DNA of 64,000 nt, from assembly GCA_014529385.2 (NCBI GenBank), contig CM043942.1:26540469-26604468 (forward strand), written 5' to 3'. The notes beneath the pieces are model-generated. The model had not been told where the DNA came from. It searched no databases and saw nothing but the letters and a program-made list of their open reading frames with translations. This document shows positions 1-10,330 of this stretch, in pieces (position 1 is the stretch's first letter; each line of letters opens with the position of its first letter). Origin of the DNA: Adiantum capillus-veneris. Lineage: Eukaryota > Streptophyta > Polypodiopsida > Polypodiales > Pteridaceae. The translations under genes were made by a program, and so were the position numbers.

Positions 1-92
1 TTGATGAAATTTGGCCTATGTGCTTCCTAAATGTTGTAGATCACAAGGGTACACTCAGACGTAAATTTTGACCTCATATCTGGCCTCTAAGT

Positions 93-110
93 CTTTATAT
101 GCGTATAAAG
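93..110. repeat. Palindrome 1 of the Gypsy leader (TTTATA-type arms)
   Basis: CTTTATA and TATAAAG arms surround a TGCG-like centre, with one mismatch from perfect symmetry. It belongs to the palindrome set also present at 371, 657 and 19,098-19,963. Confidence 0.55.
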
Positions 111-370
111 TCTTTTGCTCAGATTTTTGTTATGTTTCTACCAGAGGAGCCCCTTAGTGTGTAGATAGGAATATGTGCTCACAACAATTTTTGGATGTCA
201 AAATTGCTCAAAATCATCAGTTTTCATAAGGAAATCCTCTGAAAGAGTAAAATCCCCTTAACTCTCAATCTATATCCAAATAATATAAGATTTGGTGGGT
301 GTGCTCAACACAACATGCAAAAGATGAGTATAATGTCAAAAGTTCAAAATTGATGCCAAAATCACCCTTT

Positions 371-390
371 AGACTTCATACGCGTATGAT
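371..390. repeat. Palindrome 2 of the Gypsy leader
   Basis: TCATACG and CGTATGA form a perfect 14-bp palindrome (376-389) behind the AGACT lead-in that is shared by this set. Confidence 0.6.
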
Positions 391-656
391 TTGCTGATGA
401 TTTTTTGGACAGATTTCATTCACAAGCATCTCCAAGTATCTAGCACTAGTTTTCAAGCACTTCTACCAATTTTCATGCAAAAACCTGCTCATAATCATCA
501 AATTTTCTATTTTCGTTTCAGACACTCCGTCTTTTGTCTTTTGGGTGTCAAGAGTTGGTCAAAACTCTAGTTTCAATGTGTACTTAGGGTAAAACCCCCC
601 TTTTAAACACACTGGTGGAGTCAAAATTTTTAGATTTGGTCTTCAGATGCCCCTTG

Positions 657-680
657 AGACTTTATACGTGTATAAAGTCT
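657..680. repeat. Palindrome 3 of the Gypsy leader
   Basis: Arms AGACTTTATAC and GTATAAAGTCT are perfect reverse complements separated by 2 nt. On the minus strand it sits at the position that corresponds to the 19,098 palindrome of Gypsy-1. Confidence 0.7.
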
Positions 681-2069
681 AAGTTTACAAATTACAATTT
701 GTCAGCACCAGAACCCTTGCACATGCCCTCTTATATGCTCAGCACCAAAAAATCATGCAAAAATGTCAACATAACTCTTTTTATTGCATTCTTTCCTCAA
801 AAGCAAACTTTTTAGAGATCATGAATGCAAACAAGCACTTAGCAAATAGATCAATGATGAATAGCTCTAGATCAAATCCAAACCACTTACCTAAAGCTAC
901 TCCTACAAATCATATGGGGTTTTACATCTATGAGTAGAACAACGCTTCAATGCCACGGACTAGCAAACGCTTTCATCACCTCACAAACCACTCGCCCAAC
1001 AACTACTCTAATCTACAAATCCTAACTAAACCTATCTAGTCGCAGACCCTCGGCAAGACAAACGCTTTCTGGCTATCCACTTGATCTAGGAATAACCTCT
1101 TTTGGATCCACTTAAGAAAAATGCTTTCTTTAGTGGAAACTAAAGCAAGCAACCATCACACGAGTGTTAGAAGGAATACCTACCTAAGTCCTTGTGTCCC
1201 CGGCACAGCGGTGCGGGATCAAATCACACCACCCATAAAGTGCATGCAACACAACCTAGATCAACATAATGTCAATCGAGGACGTAAACGACACGATAGG
1301 CACACAAAGGAAATCTCTTTAGCTTGTCAGGTTGAGACCATCCTACACATACAATACTCTGGCAGGCCAACTAAACCACAATCTAGTATCTCTCTACTCT
1401 CAACTACACCACCTACCCACATACACACAAACGGAAGGAAACTCACTAAACCATGCCAGAATCGTATGAATCTTAAGGAACACCATCCCCTCACTAGGAT
1501 ACACCTGTCCCTAAGCCTTTACACTTAAAATCCTAGCTCTAAACTCATATGTGGAAAACACGTATAAAGACAAAGTAGAAATTCAAAAGTGCTCAAAACT
1601 GAAATCTATGAGTACCTATGCGTAGCTTATGTCGCTGCAATTCTAACGACTACTTGCAGGTAGAAAAGAGATATTGTTTGATATACTTACGGCCACGAGT
1701 AGCTCGTATAAGCGCAAGCACGTTCACTTTGTTCCGCGATGAATGCTTGGCGTTGTCGTGTAGCTCTTGCTGAGGCTAGGCGATAGCGCAATTGGATCTA
1801 CAATGTGATGAGAACGAGCGGAGTGTTGCGTCAGGATGAAGCTCACGCTCTCTCTCTTCCTCTCTCATGCACAGTCGACGGCAACTTAAAACTATAATTA
1901 TGATAAAATTGTTCTTACAAAATGACCTAGGTACCTTACATACTAAGGTCACCTTAGGTTAAACCTAAAATAGAGTTTGAGGGGTCAAATGGCTTTGTAT
2001 TTACAATCTAGAAGTGCCATTGGACCCTGGCTTTTGCTACCTAGACTACCTACTTATTACAAAAAATGT

Positions 2070-3445
2070 TTATGACCATAATCCGCAGCATTCCATAACT
2101 CTCAGAGAATAAGGCTTTGTTGAGTTATGTCGTGTTGTTGACCCAGCCGTCAACAAAGACATCCAAGGGGCTCCTGCTTGCTCAGGCTCATGAAAAACTT
2201 GAATGCATTTGAGGAGCATTTTGTAGAGTTCATATAGCATTGCACATGAGAGATCAGGGAGGATCTTGAAGAAGTTCATGGCATCCATTAGGGTTTTCAC
2301 CATGTATTCCTTAGTCGTAGGTCCTTGCTCTAGAGCTGGCAGTCTAGGGTAATTTAGCCAAGTCGGCCTCTTCTTCCTCAATACTTCATGTGCTGGCCAT
2401 GTCCTTACCCTTGATACATGACATAATGTAGAGTCTTTTTGTATTGCTACAGGTGCTCTTGTAAAAAGAATGAGATACCTTGGACTTTTGTTGAGCCAAT
2501 TCTTTCTCCATTTGGGGTGGAGAGCATCTGAACCCTCTTCTTGCATATCCTTGTACAATCTTTTTTTGACTTGCAGTAGCTCCACCTTTATCAAAGGGTA
2601 GGGCAGCGATTGTTGATGCCATTGAGCATTGATTTGGTTGGGAGTGAGCTGTGTTACATTGATTGAGTGAAGAACTCTCAACTCCCAATCCATTGTCGCT
2701 TTCCATTTAGCATCCACTTAGCATCCACTTAATCGACCATCTGTTATTTAAGTGCATCTTCTTCATCTTTAGAAAGCTGTATCATTGGCACTTGTTTCTC
2801 TTCAATGATTGGTACTTGGAATTTAGACTCTCCTATCTGCACTTATGTTGGCTGTGTTTCCGTATATTTGCAAAGGAGATTGATAGTATGTCTATAATTG
2901 GCTGTTCAGAGGTACCTGCCTCCTCTTGAGCTTCCCCATGCCCTTATCTCAGCAGTTGGTTAGCTCTCTTTAATTCCTCTATCTCCTTGAGAAACTGCTC
3001 TTCTCTTTGTACCCGCATTAAGGCGAGGTCTTGTCTTTGTGTCTGTTCCAGTTTTAACTCAAGTTCCAGGTCCTTGTTCTCTTTTCCAAAGTCTTGTAGA
3101 CTTCATCTGTCCCCTTGAGTGAAGCTACGGCTAGGTTTTCCTTGATTTGCTTTAGGAATGCCAGTTGGTCATTCATCCTCTGCTCTGAGTATTGCAATGA
3201 AGCATTTGCTAAGTTTAATTGCACTTGAAGATTTTGGACTTACTGAGTAGTGATTAAAAGTTCGTTGGTCACTTTTGTCAGCTGTTGATCCTTGCTTTTG
3301 CACACATTTGACAGCTTTGTGAGAAGCTCTCCTAAATCTTCCATTTCTTTTTGTTGCTTCTCCTTGACATTTTGGTGTTGCTCTTCTTCATTTTTGATCT
3401 CTTTGATCTGTTCTTGAAGATTCTTGATGAAGATCATTCTGTCTT
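2070..3445 (-). pseudogene. Unidentified retroelement ORF relic, 3' part
   Basis: The minus strand shows two protein-like stretches. One at 3,240-3,445 is a charged coiled coil rich in E, K, Q and N. The other at 2,070-2,717 contains WELRVLHSINVTQ and a Cys/Leu-rich tail. I do not recognise a family. The coiled coil is cut at 3,445 by Copia-1. Removing Copia-1 and one GTCTT repeat joins it in frame to 8,570-8,640, which reads AKVKELE, a TAG, LIDALQGELED, then RMIFIKN. So this was one ORF on the minus strand, with at least one premature stop. It may be the gag or an accessory ORF of the same relic as 8,900-10,330, but that is inference. Confidence 0.45.
3441..3445. repeat. Target-site duplication of Copia-1, left (GTCTT)
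   Basis: GTCTT stands directly before the first base of the 5' LTR and is repeated at 8,570-8,574 directly after the 3' LTR. A 5-bp duplication is normal for Ty1/copia integrases. Confidence 0.8.
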
Positions 3446-3672
3446 TGTTACCATATACATGTGGTAGTGATGTGTGTGAACACACTAGGACCAAAGGGGC
3501 ATTTTTTCCCTCTTTAGGAGGTTTTTTCCCCCGAGCATTGTATATACGCCCATCACTCTAGAGCTATCGATCTTTTCATTGCACACTAAGTAATACACTC
3601 TCTGTTGTGTGCCTTGATCTTCCTTCATCTTCTCCAAGCTGTGTGTGTTTTCTTGCAACCCTAACTCCCACA
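3446..3672 (+). repeat. Copia-1 5' LTR
   Basis: The LTR begins TGTTACCATATACA and ends CTCCCACA. It matches 8,348-8,569 and both Copia-2 LTRs. A TATATA stretch at 3,541-3,546 is a plausible promoter element, and a (CT)-rich downstream part follows. Confidence 0.9.
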
Positions 3673-3674
3673 AT

Positions 3675-3686
3675 TGGTATTAGAGC
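3675..3686 (+). promoter_or_regulatory. Copia-1 primer-binding site (initiator Met tRNA)
   Basis: TGGTATTAGAGC lies 2 nt inside the 5' LTR. The plant copia consensus is TGGTATCAGAGC, so one base has changed (C to T). Confidence 0.85.
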
Positions 3687-4038
3687 AGGTTGTATCCTCC
3701 CAAGCTTAGTCGCCAACAGCTCCAGCACACGCCTGCACATTTTCTTCGATTTCAGTGAGCTTTGGCGAGCGTCGCGGGTCGTCGACAAAAATTTTAAGTG
3801 AGCTCGTAGAGTCTAGTCTGCTCACATCTCTGATTCCGACTCATTTCGGCCTCCGTTTCCCACTACAGCCAGGTCTGCACATACAATTTTTTCATTTTGT
3901 GCAAAATTTCTATCAGTGCCAAATACTGCATAACAGGTCCCATACATTCTACTGTGGGTTGTGCTATATAGCACGTGATAGTCTCACTCAATTTCTCCTC
4001 ATTTTGTGCAGTTTTCACATCAGGTGCAGGCATGTTCC

Positions 4039-4949
4039 ATGGCTGACAACAACACAGATGTGTTCAAGATGTTTTGCTGCTGAGGACAGCTTGGATGGGG
4101 ACAATTACCCTATGTGGGCCTACATGATGCAACATGTTCTTGTGTCAAAGGGCATCTAGAATATTAGGGCATTGATGTACGTCCTGGCTCTGAGGATGTA
4201 GGCGATGTTGAGGATGTGGCAGGTCTTGGTCCAAGGATTCTTGTTGTTAGAGTTGTTTTGCCTACGGTAGAACAAGCTCGTCGGGATGTAAAGAATGTCT
4301 AGGCTCATGCATTGATTGTGTTGTCTGTGAAGCGCACCATTACTTCTCACATTTGTTTAGCGAAATCTGCAAAACAAGCTTGGGATATTTTGGCTTGTCT
4401 TTATGCAAGCCGCAATGAGGCAAAAATTGCATTGTTGCGTAAAGAGCTGGAGTGGAAGATTATGCATGAGGAAGATGATATGGACACTTTCCTTGCTGGT
4501 GTCAAGGATATCAATGAGCAACTTATTTCTACAAGTGAAGTCATTTTAGACAGTTCCCTTGTGCAGACTGTTCTTGATGCCTTACCATATTCTTACCAGA
4601 CTTTTGCTAGTACTTGGAGACTTATGACCCAAAGAAATCCTAAAGTTGTCAAGTTTGATGCATTGTGCACATTGTTGTTGCAAGAGTCACTTTCCCAAAA
4701 AAAAAAAAAGGACAAGACAATGTTAGTGTGGAACAGGCTTTTATTGCTTCTCAAAGAAAGGGTGGTAACAGCAATGCAACCACTTCTTATGATTCTTCTG
4801 CGAGTGGAAAATCACATGTTCCTAATGCTTCTGCTGGCAACAATTTGCCTGGAGATTTTGATGATAAGGGCAAAAAGAAGATGTATTGCCATTATTATAA
4901 AGCTAATGATCACTTGATCAAGCAGTGTCCTAAGTTGAAGGCCAAATAG
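4039..4949 (+). pseudogene. gag: Copia-1 gag (nucleocapsid polyprotein), broken
   Basis: Gag packages the element RNA in cytoplasmic virus-like particles. The start ATG at 4,039 opens MADNNTDVFKMF and corresponds to the Copia-2 start. A frameshift follows almost at once, and the DGDNYPMWAYMMQHVL helix region continues in another frame. The block at 4,312-4,720 (TSHICLAKSAKQAWDILACL) is a typical UBN2/Retrotran_gag_2 core. A CCHC knuckle of the form CHYYKANDHLIKQC lies near 4,890-4,930, but its second Cys is replaced by Tyr (CHYC in Copia-2). A run of A at about 4,697 shifts the frame, and TAG at 4,947 ends this frame. The protein is non-functional. Confidence 0.85.
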
Positions 4950-6260
4950 GCTAAGAAGAAAGAGGGTGGTTCCATTGCAAATGCTAGTTCCACTACAGAT
5001 GTAGCCATTGATGAGTCTTTTTTGAAAGGAGACTGTGATGTTGATGTTGATGTAGAATGGGCTTTCAGTGTAGAGTGCACTTACAATCCTATTGTCCATG
5101 ATGCATGCATGTCAATTGCTACAGATTTCGACAGTGGTGCTACAAAGCACATTACCTCACATTGTGAATTGTTCACCTCTCTCGAGTCTATCCCTGATGG
5201 GAATTCAGTCACTTGTGCCAACAATGCCTCTTATCCGGTTCAGGGAGTTGGAAAGATTGTGCTTACTGCTACAAATGGCAGTTCTTTCACACTTGTTGAT
5301 GCACTCTATGTACCTGGGATCAAGAAGAATCTTTTGTCTGTATCTGCACTTGCTAGACTTGGACTTGTAGTCAAATTTGTGAATGACAGATATATACTTC
5401 ATGATCTCAGTTTTGGTGATATAGTTGTTGCATATGGCCTTTTGTGTTGTGGGCTATATAATCTCACTTTGTATGACAAGTGTGGACAAAATTTTGCAAA
5501 TGCATTTGTTGATTCAAGGGCTATTTAAGATGCAAAACTTTGGCATGCACGTTTTGGTCATTTGAATTTTGCCAGTTTGCTGCGTTTGCAGAAATTTGAT
5601 ATGGTTGCTTCTTTGCCGCCTCTTGATACACCTGTCAACCATGTTTGTGAAGGCTGTATTTTGGGTAAGATGCATCCTTTGAAGTTTCCAAAGGATGGTT
5701 CAGTTAGGGCCACATGTAGGTTGTATCTTGTGCATAGTGATGTTTGTGGGCCCATGCAAACTCCGTCCTTGGGCAATTACCTTTACTTCATGACTTTCAT
5801 TAATGATTACTCTAGGCATGCATGGGTATTTCCGCTTAAAGCGAAGTTCGAAGTTTTTATGTGCTTCAAACAATCTCTGGCTATGGCTGAAAATGTCTCG
5901 AAATGTACTATGGGCACCGTTCGTTCCAATCGAGGGCGGAGTATATGTCTCATGAAATTAATGCATTTTTGGCTAGTTGTGGATAAAACATCAATGTATA
6001 GTGCCTTATACGCCTCAACAAAATGGTGTTGCTGAGAGGAAAAACAAATCAATTATGGAAATGGCACGATGTATGGTCAAAAGTCAAGCTTTGCCGCATT
6101 CTTTTTGGCTTGAGGCCATCATGTGTGCCACTTATGTACTTAAGGGGTGTCCTATGAAAGCTTTGCAGTCTATTACTCCATATGAATCATAGCATGAGCC
6201 TTCTATTGAGCACATGCGTGTTTTTGGCTATTTGGCATATGCTTTAGTGCCACAAACACA
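4950..6260 (+). pseudogene. pol: Copia-1 protease and integrase, broken
   Basis: The aspartic protease signature is FDSGATKHIT (about 5,127-5,156). The GAG-pre-integrase motif WHARFGHLNFASLLRLQ (about 5,538-5,590) leads to the zinc-binding CEGCILGK and an integrase core with HSDVCGP. The second catalytic Asp, in SDRGGEY of Copia-2, is Asn here (RSNRGR, about 5,925), followed at once by a frameshift. The glutamate region NGVAERKNKS lies near 6,020. TAA at 5,526 splits protease from integrase. Loss of the second Asp and the frame breaks rule out activity. Confidence 0.85.
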
Positions 6261-8272
6261 ATGCAGAAAATTTGATGATTGATAAGGCTGTCAAAGCTAT
6301 TTTTGTTGGTTATAGTGCTGAAAGCAAAGGTTACAGGTTGTATTCTCCGCCAACAAAGAGTATTTTGGCTTCATGGGATGTAGTGTTTGTGGAAGATTTT
6401 GTTGAGCCCTTGCTGTCATGTAATAGAGAAAATTATGTAAGCTCACAGGACATTTATGACACTTTGTTGCCTCTTTTTAGTTGTGAAAGTTTGAATGTAA
6501 ATTCCAATGGGGCAAATGCACACACCCTATGGGGATTTTCAAAAATGTTAAAGATCAGCCTATTATTGATGCAGATGTACTTGATGAGGAGAGGGCTGAA
6601 AATGAGCACGCTAGAGGCAAATGGCCGGTGCATACATTGCATGACAATAAATTGGATGCACCTTTGTCTAGTTGTACTCGTTCAGGCTCTCGCCATGCAT
6701 CTTATGCATCAGATTGTTATGCTTTGGCTGTGTCAAGCTTACATGATGTTGAGGAACCTCTGTCTTTTGATGAAGCACAGAATTCAAAAAATTGGATGGC
6801 TGCGATGCAATCAAAATATGATGCACTTTTAGAAAATGACACATGGGCTTTATGTGATTTGCCTCCTGTCAAAAGGCCATTGGTACGAAGTGGGTTTACA
6901 AGTTGAAACGCAAGCCGGATGGTGAGATCGATCGCCATAAGGCTCGACTTGTTGCAAAGGGTTATGTACAAAAAAAGGCATAGATTATGAAAAGACTTTT
7001 GCTCCCACTTGTCGTATGACTATTGTGCGTTTTCCATGTGCATTGGCAGCTCATTTTGGTTGGGTTGTACATCAATCAGACATTTTTACTCCTTTCTTGA
7101 ATGGTGACATCTTTGAGGAATTTTATGTAACGCAGCCGCGTGATTTTGTCAAGAAAGGAAAAGAGGACAAATTGTGCAGATGTAAGAAGTCTTTGTATGG
7201 GTTGAAGCAATCTCCTCGTGCTTGCTATGAGAAAGCTGACACTCATTTGGTCAAACAAGACTTTTGTAACAGTCCAATAGAAAGCACATTGTATGTAAAG
7301 CATGAGGGTGATGTACTTCTCATTGTGGTTCTTTATGTAGATGATTTGTTGATCACTGGACCAAATGAGAGACATATTGCTGAATTTAAAACTGATTTGA
7401 ATGCTACTTTCAATATCAAAGATTTGGGAATGTTGCATCATTACTTGGGTATACAGTTTAAGCAATGTGATGGTGGTATTGCCTTGTGTCAGAAAAGCTA
7501 CATAGAGACATTGCTATGTAAGTTTGGATTTGAGGATTGCAAACCTATTGTCACTCCCATGGAAATAGGTTTAAAATTGAGTCTTCATGATGCTGGTGAT
7601 CCTGCAGATGTCACTCTTTACCAAAGTGCTGTTGGATGACTCATTTATGTATGCAACATGAGGCTGAATATTTAATTTTTAGTCTCATAGGTCAATAGAT
7701 TTATGCATAGCCCAGGGTCTAAGCATTGGCAGGCTGTTAAGAGGATTTTTTGCTACCTTAGTGGCACTTTACATCTTGGCTTGTTTTATACCAAAGGGGG
7801 ATCATTGCCGCCAGACTTACATGCTTTTTCAAACTCAGATTGGGTTGTTTGTTTTGACACGCGAGTGTCCACAAGTGGGTTTTGTTTCATATCATGGTTG
7901 AGCAAGAAGCAACCTAATGTGGCCACTTCTAGTTGTGAGGCTGAGTACAAGGCAGTCTTCATAGCTACGATTGAGTGTGTATGGCTCAGACGCCTTATGG
8001 CTTATTTGGGTGTTGGACAGGACACTGCCAACACTATCTACACTAACAGTCAGAGTGCATTGGCAATTGCAAGGAACCCAGTTTTTCATGCTTGCACGAA
8101 GCACATTAAGGTGCATTACCACTATGTCAGGCGGAGGCTCTCAGCAGGAGAGATCAGCTTGGCTTATGTGCCAACACATAACAACCTTGCAGGTCTTTTC
8201 ACAAAGGCATTGTCTCGTGAGAAGCTCAAAGCTTTCCACAAAGCTTTGGGCTTACTCCCCTTTGTGGACTGA
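6261..8272 (+). pseudogene. pol: Copia-1 reverse transcriptase and RNase H, broken
   Basis: The RVT_2-type RT shows TPFLNGDIFEEFYVTQP, LYGLKQSPRACYEKA and the catalytic LYVDDLLITG (about 7,330-7,360). RNase H follows with SNSDWVVCFD, TSSCEAEYKA and NSQSALA, where Copia-2 has the catalytic DSQSALA, so a key Asp has become Asn. Frames change at about 6,890, 6,990 and 7,640-7,700, and there are several stops. The coding region ends with the TGA at 8,270-8,272, about 75 bp before the 3' LTR. Confidence 0.88.
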
Positions 8273-8347
8273 TCATGTCCTTAGGGCATGGCACTTCCCT
8301 TTACTCAAGTGCCAACTCACGTTCACTGCATCACTCCACGGGGTATT

Positions 8348-8569
8348 TGTTACCATATACATTTGGTAGTGATGTGTGTGAACACACTAGGACCATTGGG
8401 GCATTTTTTCCCTCTTTAGCAGGTTTTTTCCCCGGTGTATACATGCCCATCACTCTAGGGCTATCGATCTTTTCATTGCACACTAAGTAATACACTCTCT
8501 CTTGTGTGCCTTGAGCTTCCTTCATCTTCTCCAAGTTGTGTGCGTTTTCCTGCAACCCTAATTGCAATA
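8348..8569 (+). repeat. Copia-1 3' LTR
   Basis: The LTR starts TGTTACCATATACATTTGG and matches 3,446-3,672 throughout. Its end has decayed to AATTGCAATA (AATTCCAACA in the family), but the GTCTT duplication directly after it fixes the boundary. Confidence 0.85.
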
Positions 8570-8643
8570 GTCTTCAAGCTCACCTTGGAGAGCATCGATT
8601 AGCTATTCCAACTCTTTAACTTTAGCACTGTGACTAAGAGTTG
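8570..8643 (-). pseudogene. Unidentified retroelement ORF relic, middle piece
   Basis: This piece joins 3,445 after Copia-1 is removed and continues the minus-strand coiled coil (SHSAKVKELE, stop, LIDALQGELED). The first five bases are the right target-site copy. Confidence 0.5.
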
Positions 8644-8846
8644 TGTTGGGATTCAAGCCAACTAGCCAGACATCCCACTTACTACTAACCCATCTACTAA
8701 CTTAACCATTATATACTTATTCTTTAATACATTAGAATAAGGAGCTGCAATAGGATAACGTTGTTGTGTGCTCCACCCAAAGCAAGTCTCTCTCTCTCTC
8801 TCTACTCTCTCACTTGCACTTGCACACGCTTCCTGCAGCACATTCA
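8644..8846 (+). mobile_element. Short orphan LTR with primer-site-like flank
   Basis: The segment runs from TGTTGGGATTCAAGCC to GCACATTCA. It is followed at 8,850 by GTATCATAGCGAGG, close to the initiator-Met primer site GGTATCAGAGC. It contains TTATATAC and a (TC)n run, as LTR R/U5 regions often do. No partner LTR is in the window. It looks like a truncated copia-type insertion in the minus-strand ORF; the right junction is around 8,890-8,910. Confidence 0.45.
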
Positions 8847-8899
8847 ACTAGTATCATAGCGAGGTTTGTGCTTGCCGTTTTTTTGTCCACGCATGCATG

Positions 8900-10330
8900 C
8901 ACTTCTCATTGGATTTTCCAGCTGGTGAAGGGCTTGGACTTGGCATTGGATGGTCTTTAGGTTCCATAGTGGGTAAAGTGGGTCTTCGAGACATCTCTCC
9001 TTCTTCATGATGTGGCTCAATTTGTTGTTCAGCTTTTGCTTGCCTTTGTTGCACAGTCGACTCTTCTCTTGCTTTCCTTTGTGCTTCTAGAGCTTCTTGT
9101 ACCTTCAAGGCTTTGGCTTCTGCATACATTCACTCAGGTATATCCTTTGGATCTTCTTCGCGGGGTTCTTGGTCCTAGGACCTAGGACCCTTGATTTCCC
9201 TGGGGATCCATGACTCCGAGTTTGCTCAGTAGCTTGGCGACTTCTTTTAAATGTTTCTTTCTCTCTTTCCAACCTTGATTTTTAGGTGTGGTTCTTCTTG
9301 ATGTGCTGCCACTACTTTCTTCTCTCCTTGCCCTCGTTTCTTCATTGTCAGAGCTTTCACTATTGTGGGCTTCAGGCGAGCTTTCTATTGATTCTCCATC
9401 TGATTTATATACCCTTTTCTTCTTTGATCTAATGGTTTGTCGAGAAGGTTAAGCTGATACTATCCATGTATTCTGATCCGGGGCTGGCGGCAAGTTGTCG
9501 GCCATTCCAATAGCATGGTATGCGATTCATGTTAGAACTTTTGAAGCACCCAGATATGTTATCTTTCCTTCTTTCTTTGTGCTCTTGAGTGTTGTAAGCA
9601 TGTAACATGTGATCTATTGTTTGCCTTGTTGTTGATTTCAACACTTGCATGAAAGTAGTTGCAACTGCATGATTCAGAGTAGTGTATCTTGGCGTTCTCT
9701 TTGAGCCGAAATGGAAGTGTTGGTGATAGAGACGGACAGGATCCTCCACTTGCTTTAGAATTAGGTCAGAGAAGGTGGCAACAATTGTATGCTTGGTGAA
9801 TGTACCCGTTGTTTTCCTATCTTTGGTCCTTATTGTCATTCCTTCAGTTGGCAGCTTTAATGACTCAGTCACTATGTCCTTGTTAATGAACACTTTGAGT
9901 TTTTGGCCTTACTCATCCATGATTTGAGCTAATCATGGGCTCAATTCATAGGCTCTCTAGAAATCTACTCCACGTGGCTCTTGATCATAGAATTCTTGAA
10001 GCCGTAACCTTCTGTTTGCTTCTTTTATGGATGGCTTTGCAGCTACATCATAAATCTATTTTAGTAGAATCTGCAACTCTACCTGATTTCCATCTTCACT
10101 CTTGAAACTGTCGGTGAAGACTGTCATATTATGTTCTTCAAGCTATCCCTTTAATAGGTAGGTTACCTTGGCCGTTTTCACTAAACTTGGCTCCAGTTGG
10201 TAGGGTGGCAATTCTTGCAGCTTTTCTTTCTGAGTCATTGCTCAAAGATGCAAATGTTGATCCTTTGCTCTTTGATACAATGGTTTCCAATAAGAGCATA
10301 TCTCTTGCTTTAGTTTTAATAGCTCTTTGG
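8900..10330 (-). pseudogene. Unidentified retroelement ORF relic, 5' part
   Basis: Read on the minus strand, protein-like sequence runs from about 10,330 down. It includes SKSKGSTFASLSNDSERKAAR, then RLRLQEFYDQEPRGVDF and RAYELSP (about 10,000), then FINKDIVTESLKLPTEGMTI (from 9,893) and DPVRLYHQHFHFG. After that comes RRKDNISGCFK and a Q/E/K-rich stretch ending in MPSPSPSPAGKSNEK (about 8,910). I know no named family for it. Its position and style suggest a plant retroelement gag or accessory ORF. Several stops and frame changes are present. Together with 8,570-8,643 and 2,070-3,445 it makes a relic of roughly 3 kb once insertions are removed. Confidence 0.45.

Larger units (their letters stand above)
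1..1950 (-). mobile_element. LTR/leader region of a Gypsy-1 relative, minus strand
   Basis: No credible protein is encoded here. Read on the minus strand, about 680-500 resembles the Gypsy-1 leader at about 19,098-19,210. The same order appears in both: a 24-bp palindrome, then an AAATTTTGA stretch, a CCRGTGTGTT stretch, and a GGTTTTACCCT stretch. About 1,850-1,880 (minus) carries a CATGAGAGAG-rich run like that at 18,871-18,898 in the Gypsy-1 LTR. Near 1,195-1,220 the minus strand reads GCCGGGGACAC, which recalls the primer-site region of plant Gypsy elements but is not exact. My inference is that this is the 5' LTR plus leader of an element whose body lies beyond the left edge. It could also be a solo LTR. 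Confidence 0.45.
3446..8569 (+). mobile_element. Copia-1: Ty1/copia LTR retrotransposon, decayed
   Basis: This 5.1-kb element has two LTRs (227 and about 222 bp, TG start), an initiator-Met primer site, and a GTCTT target-site duplication. Its domain order is gag, protease, integrase, RT, RNase H, which is diagnostic for copia. Every coding segment carries frameshifts or stops, so it cannot make a full polyprotein. It is the same family as Copia-2 at 35,084-40,108, which lies in the opposite orientation and is better preserved. It interrupts a minus-strand coiled-coil ORF. Confidence 0.93.

Noticed and set aside
1-680. CRISPR-like array because of repeated palindromes
   Set aside because: Only three imperfect copies about 280 bp apart, in plant nuclear retroelement sequence; no spacers or cas genes.
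1121-1528. 135-codon open frame
   Set aside because: No domain, low-complexity Thr/His/Ser composition, and it lies in a leader/LTR-like region read on the other strand.
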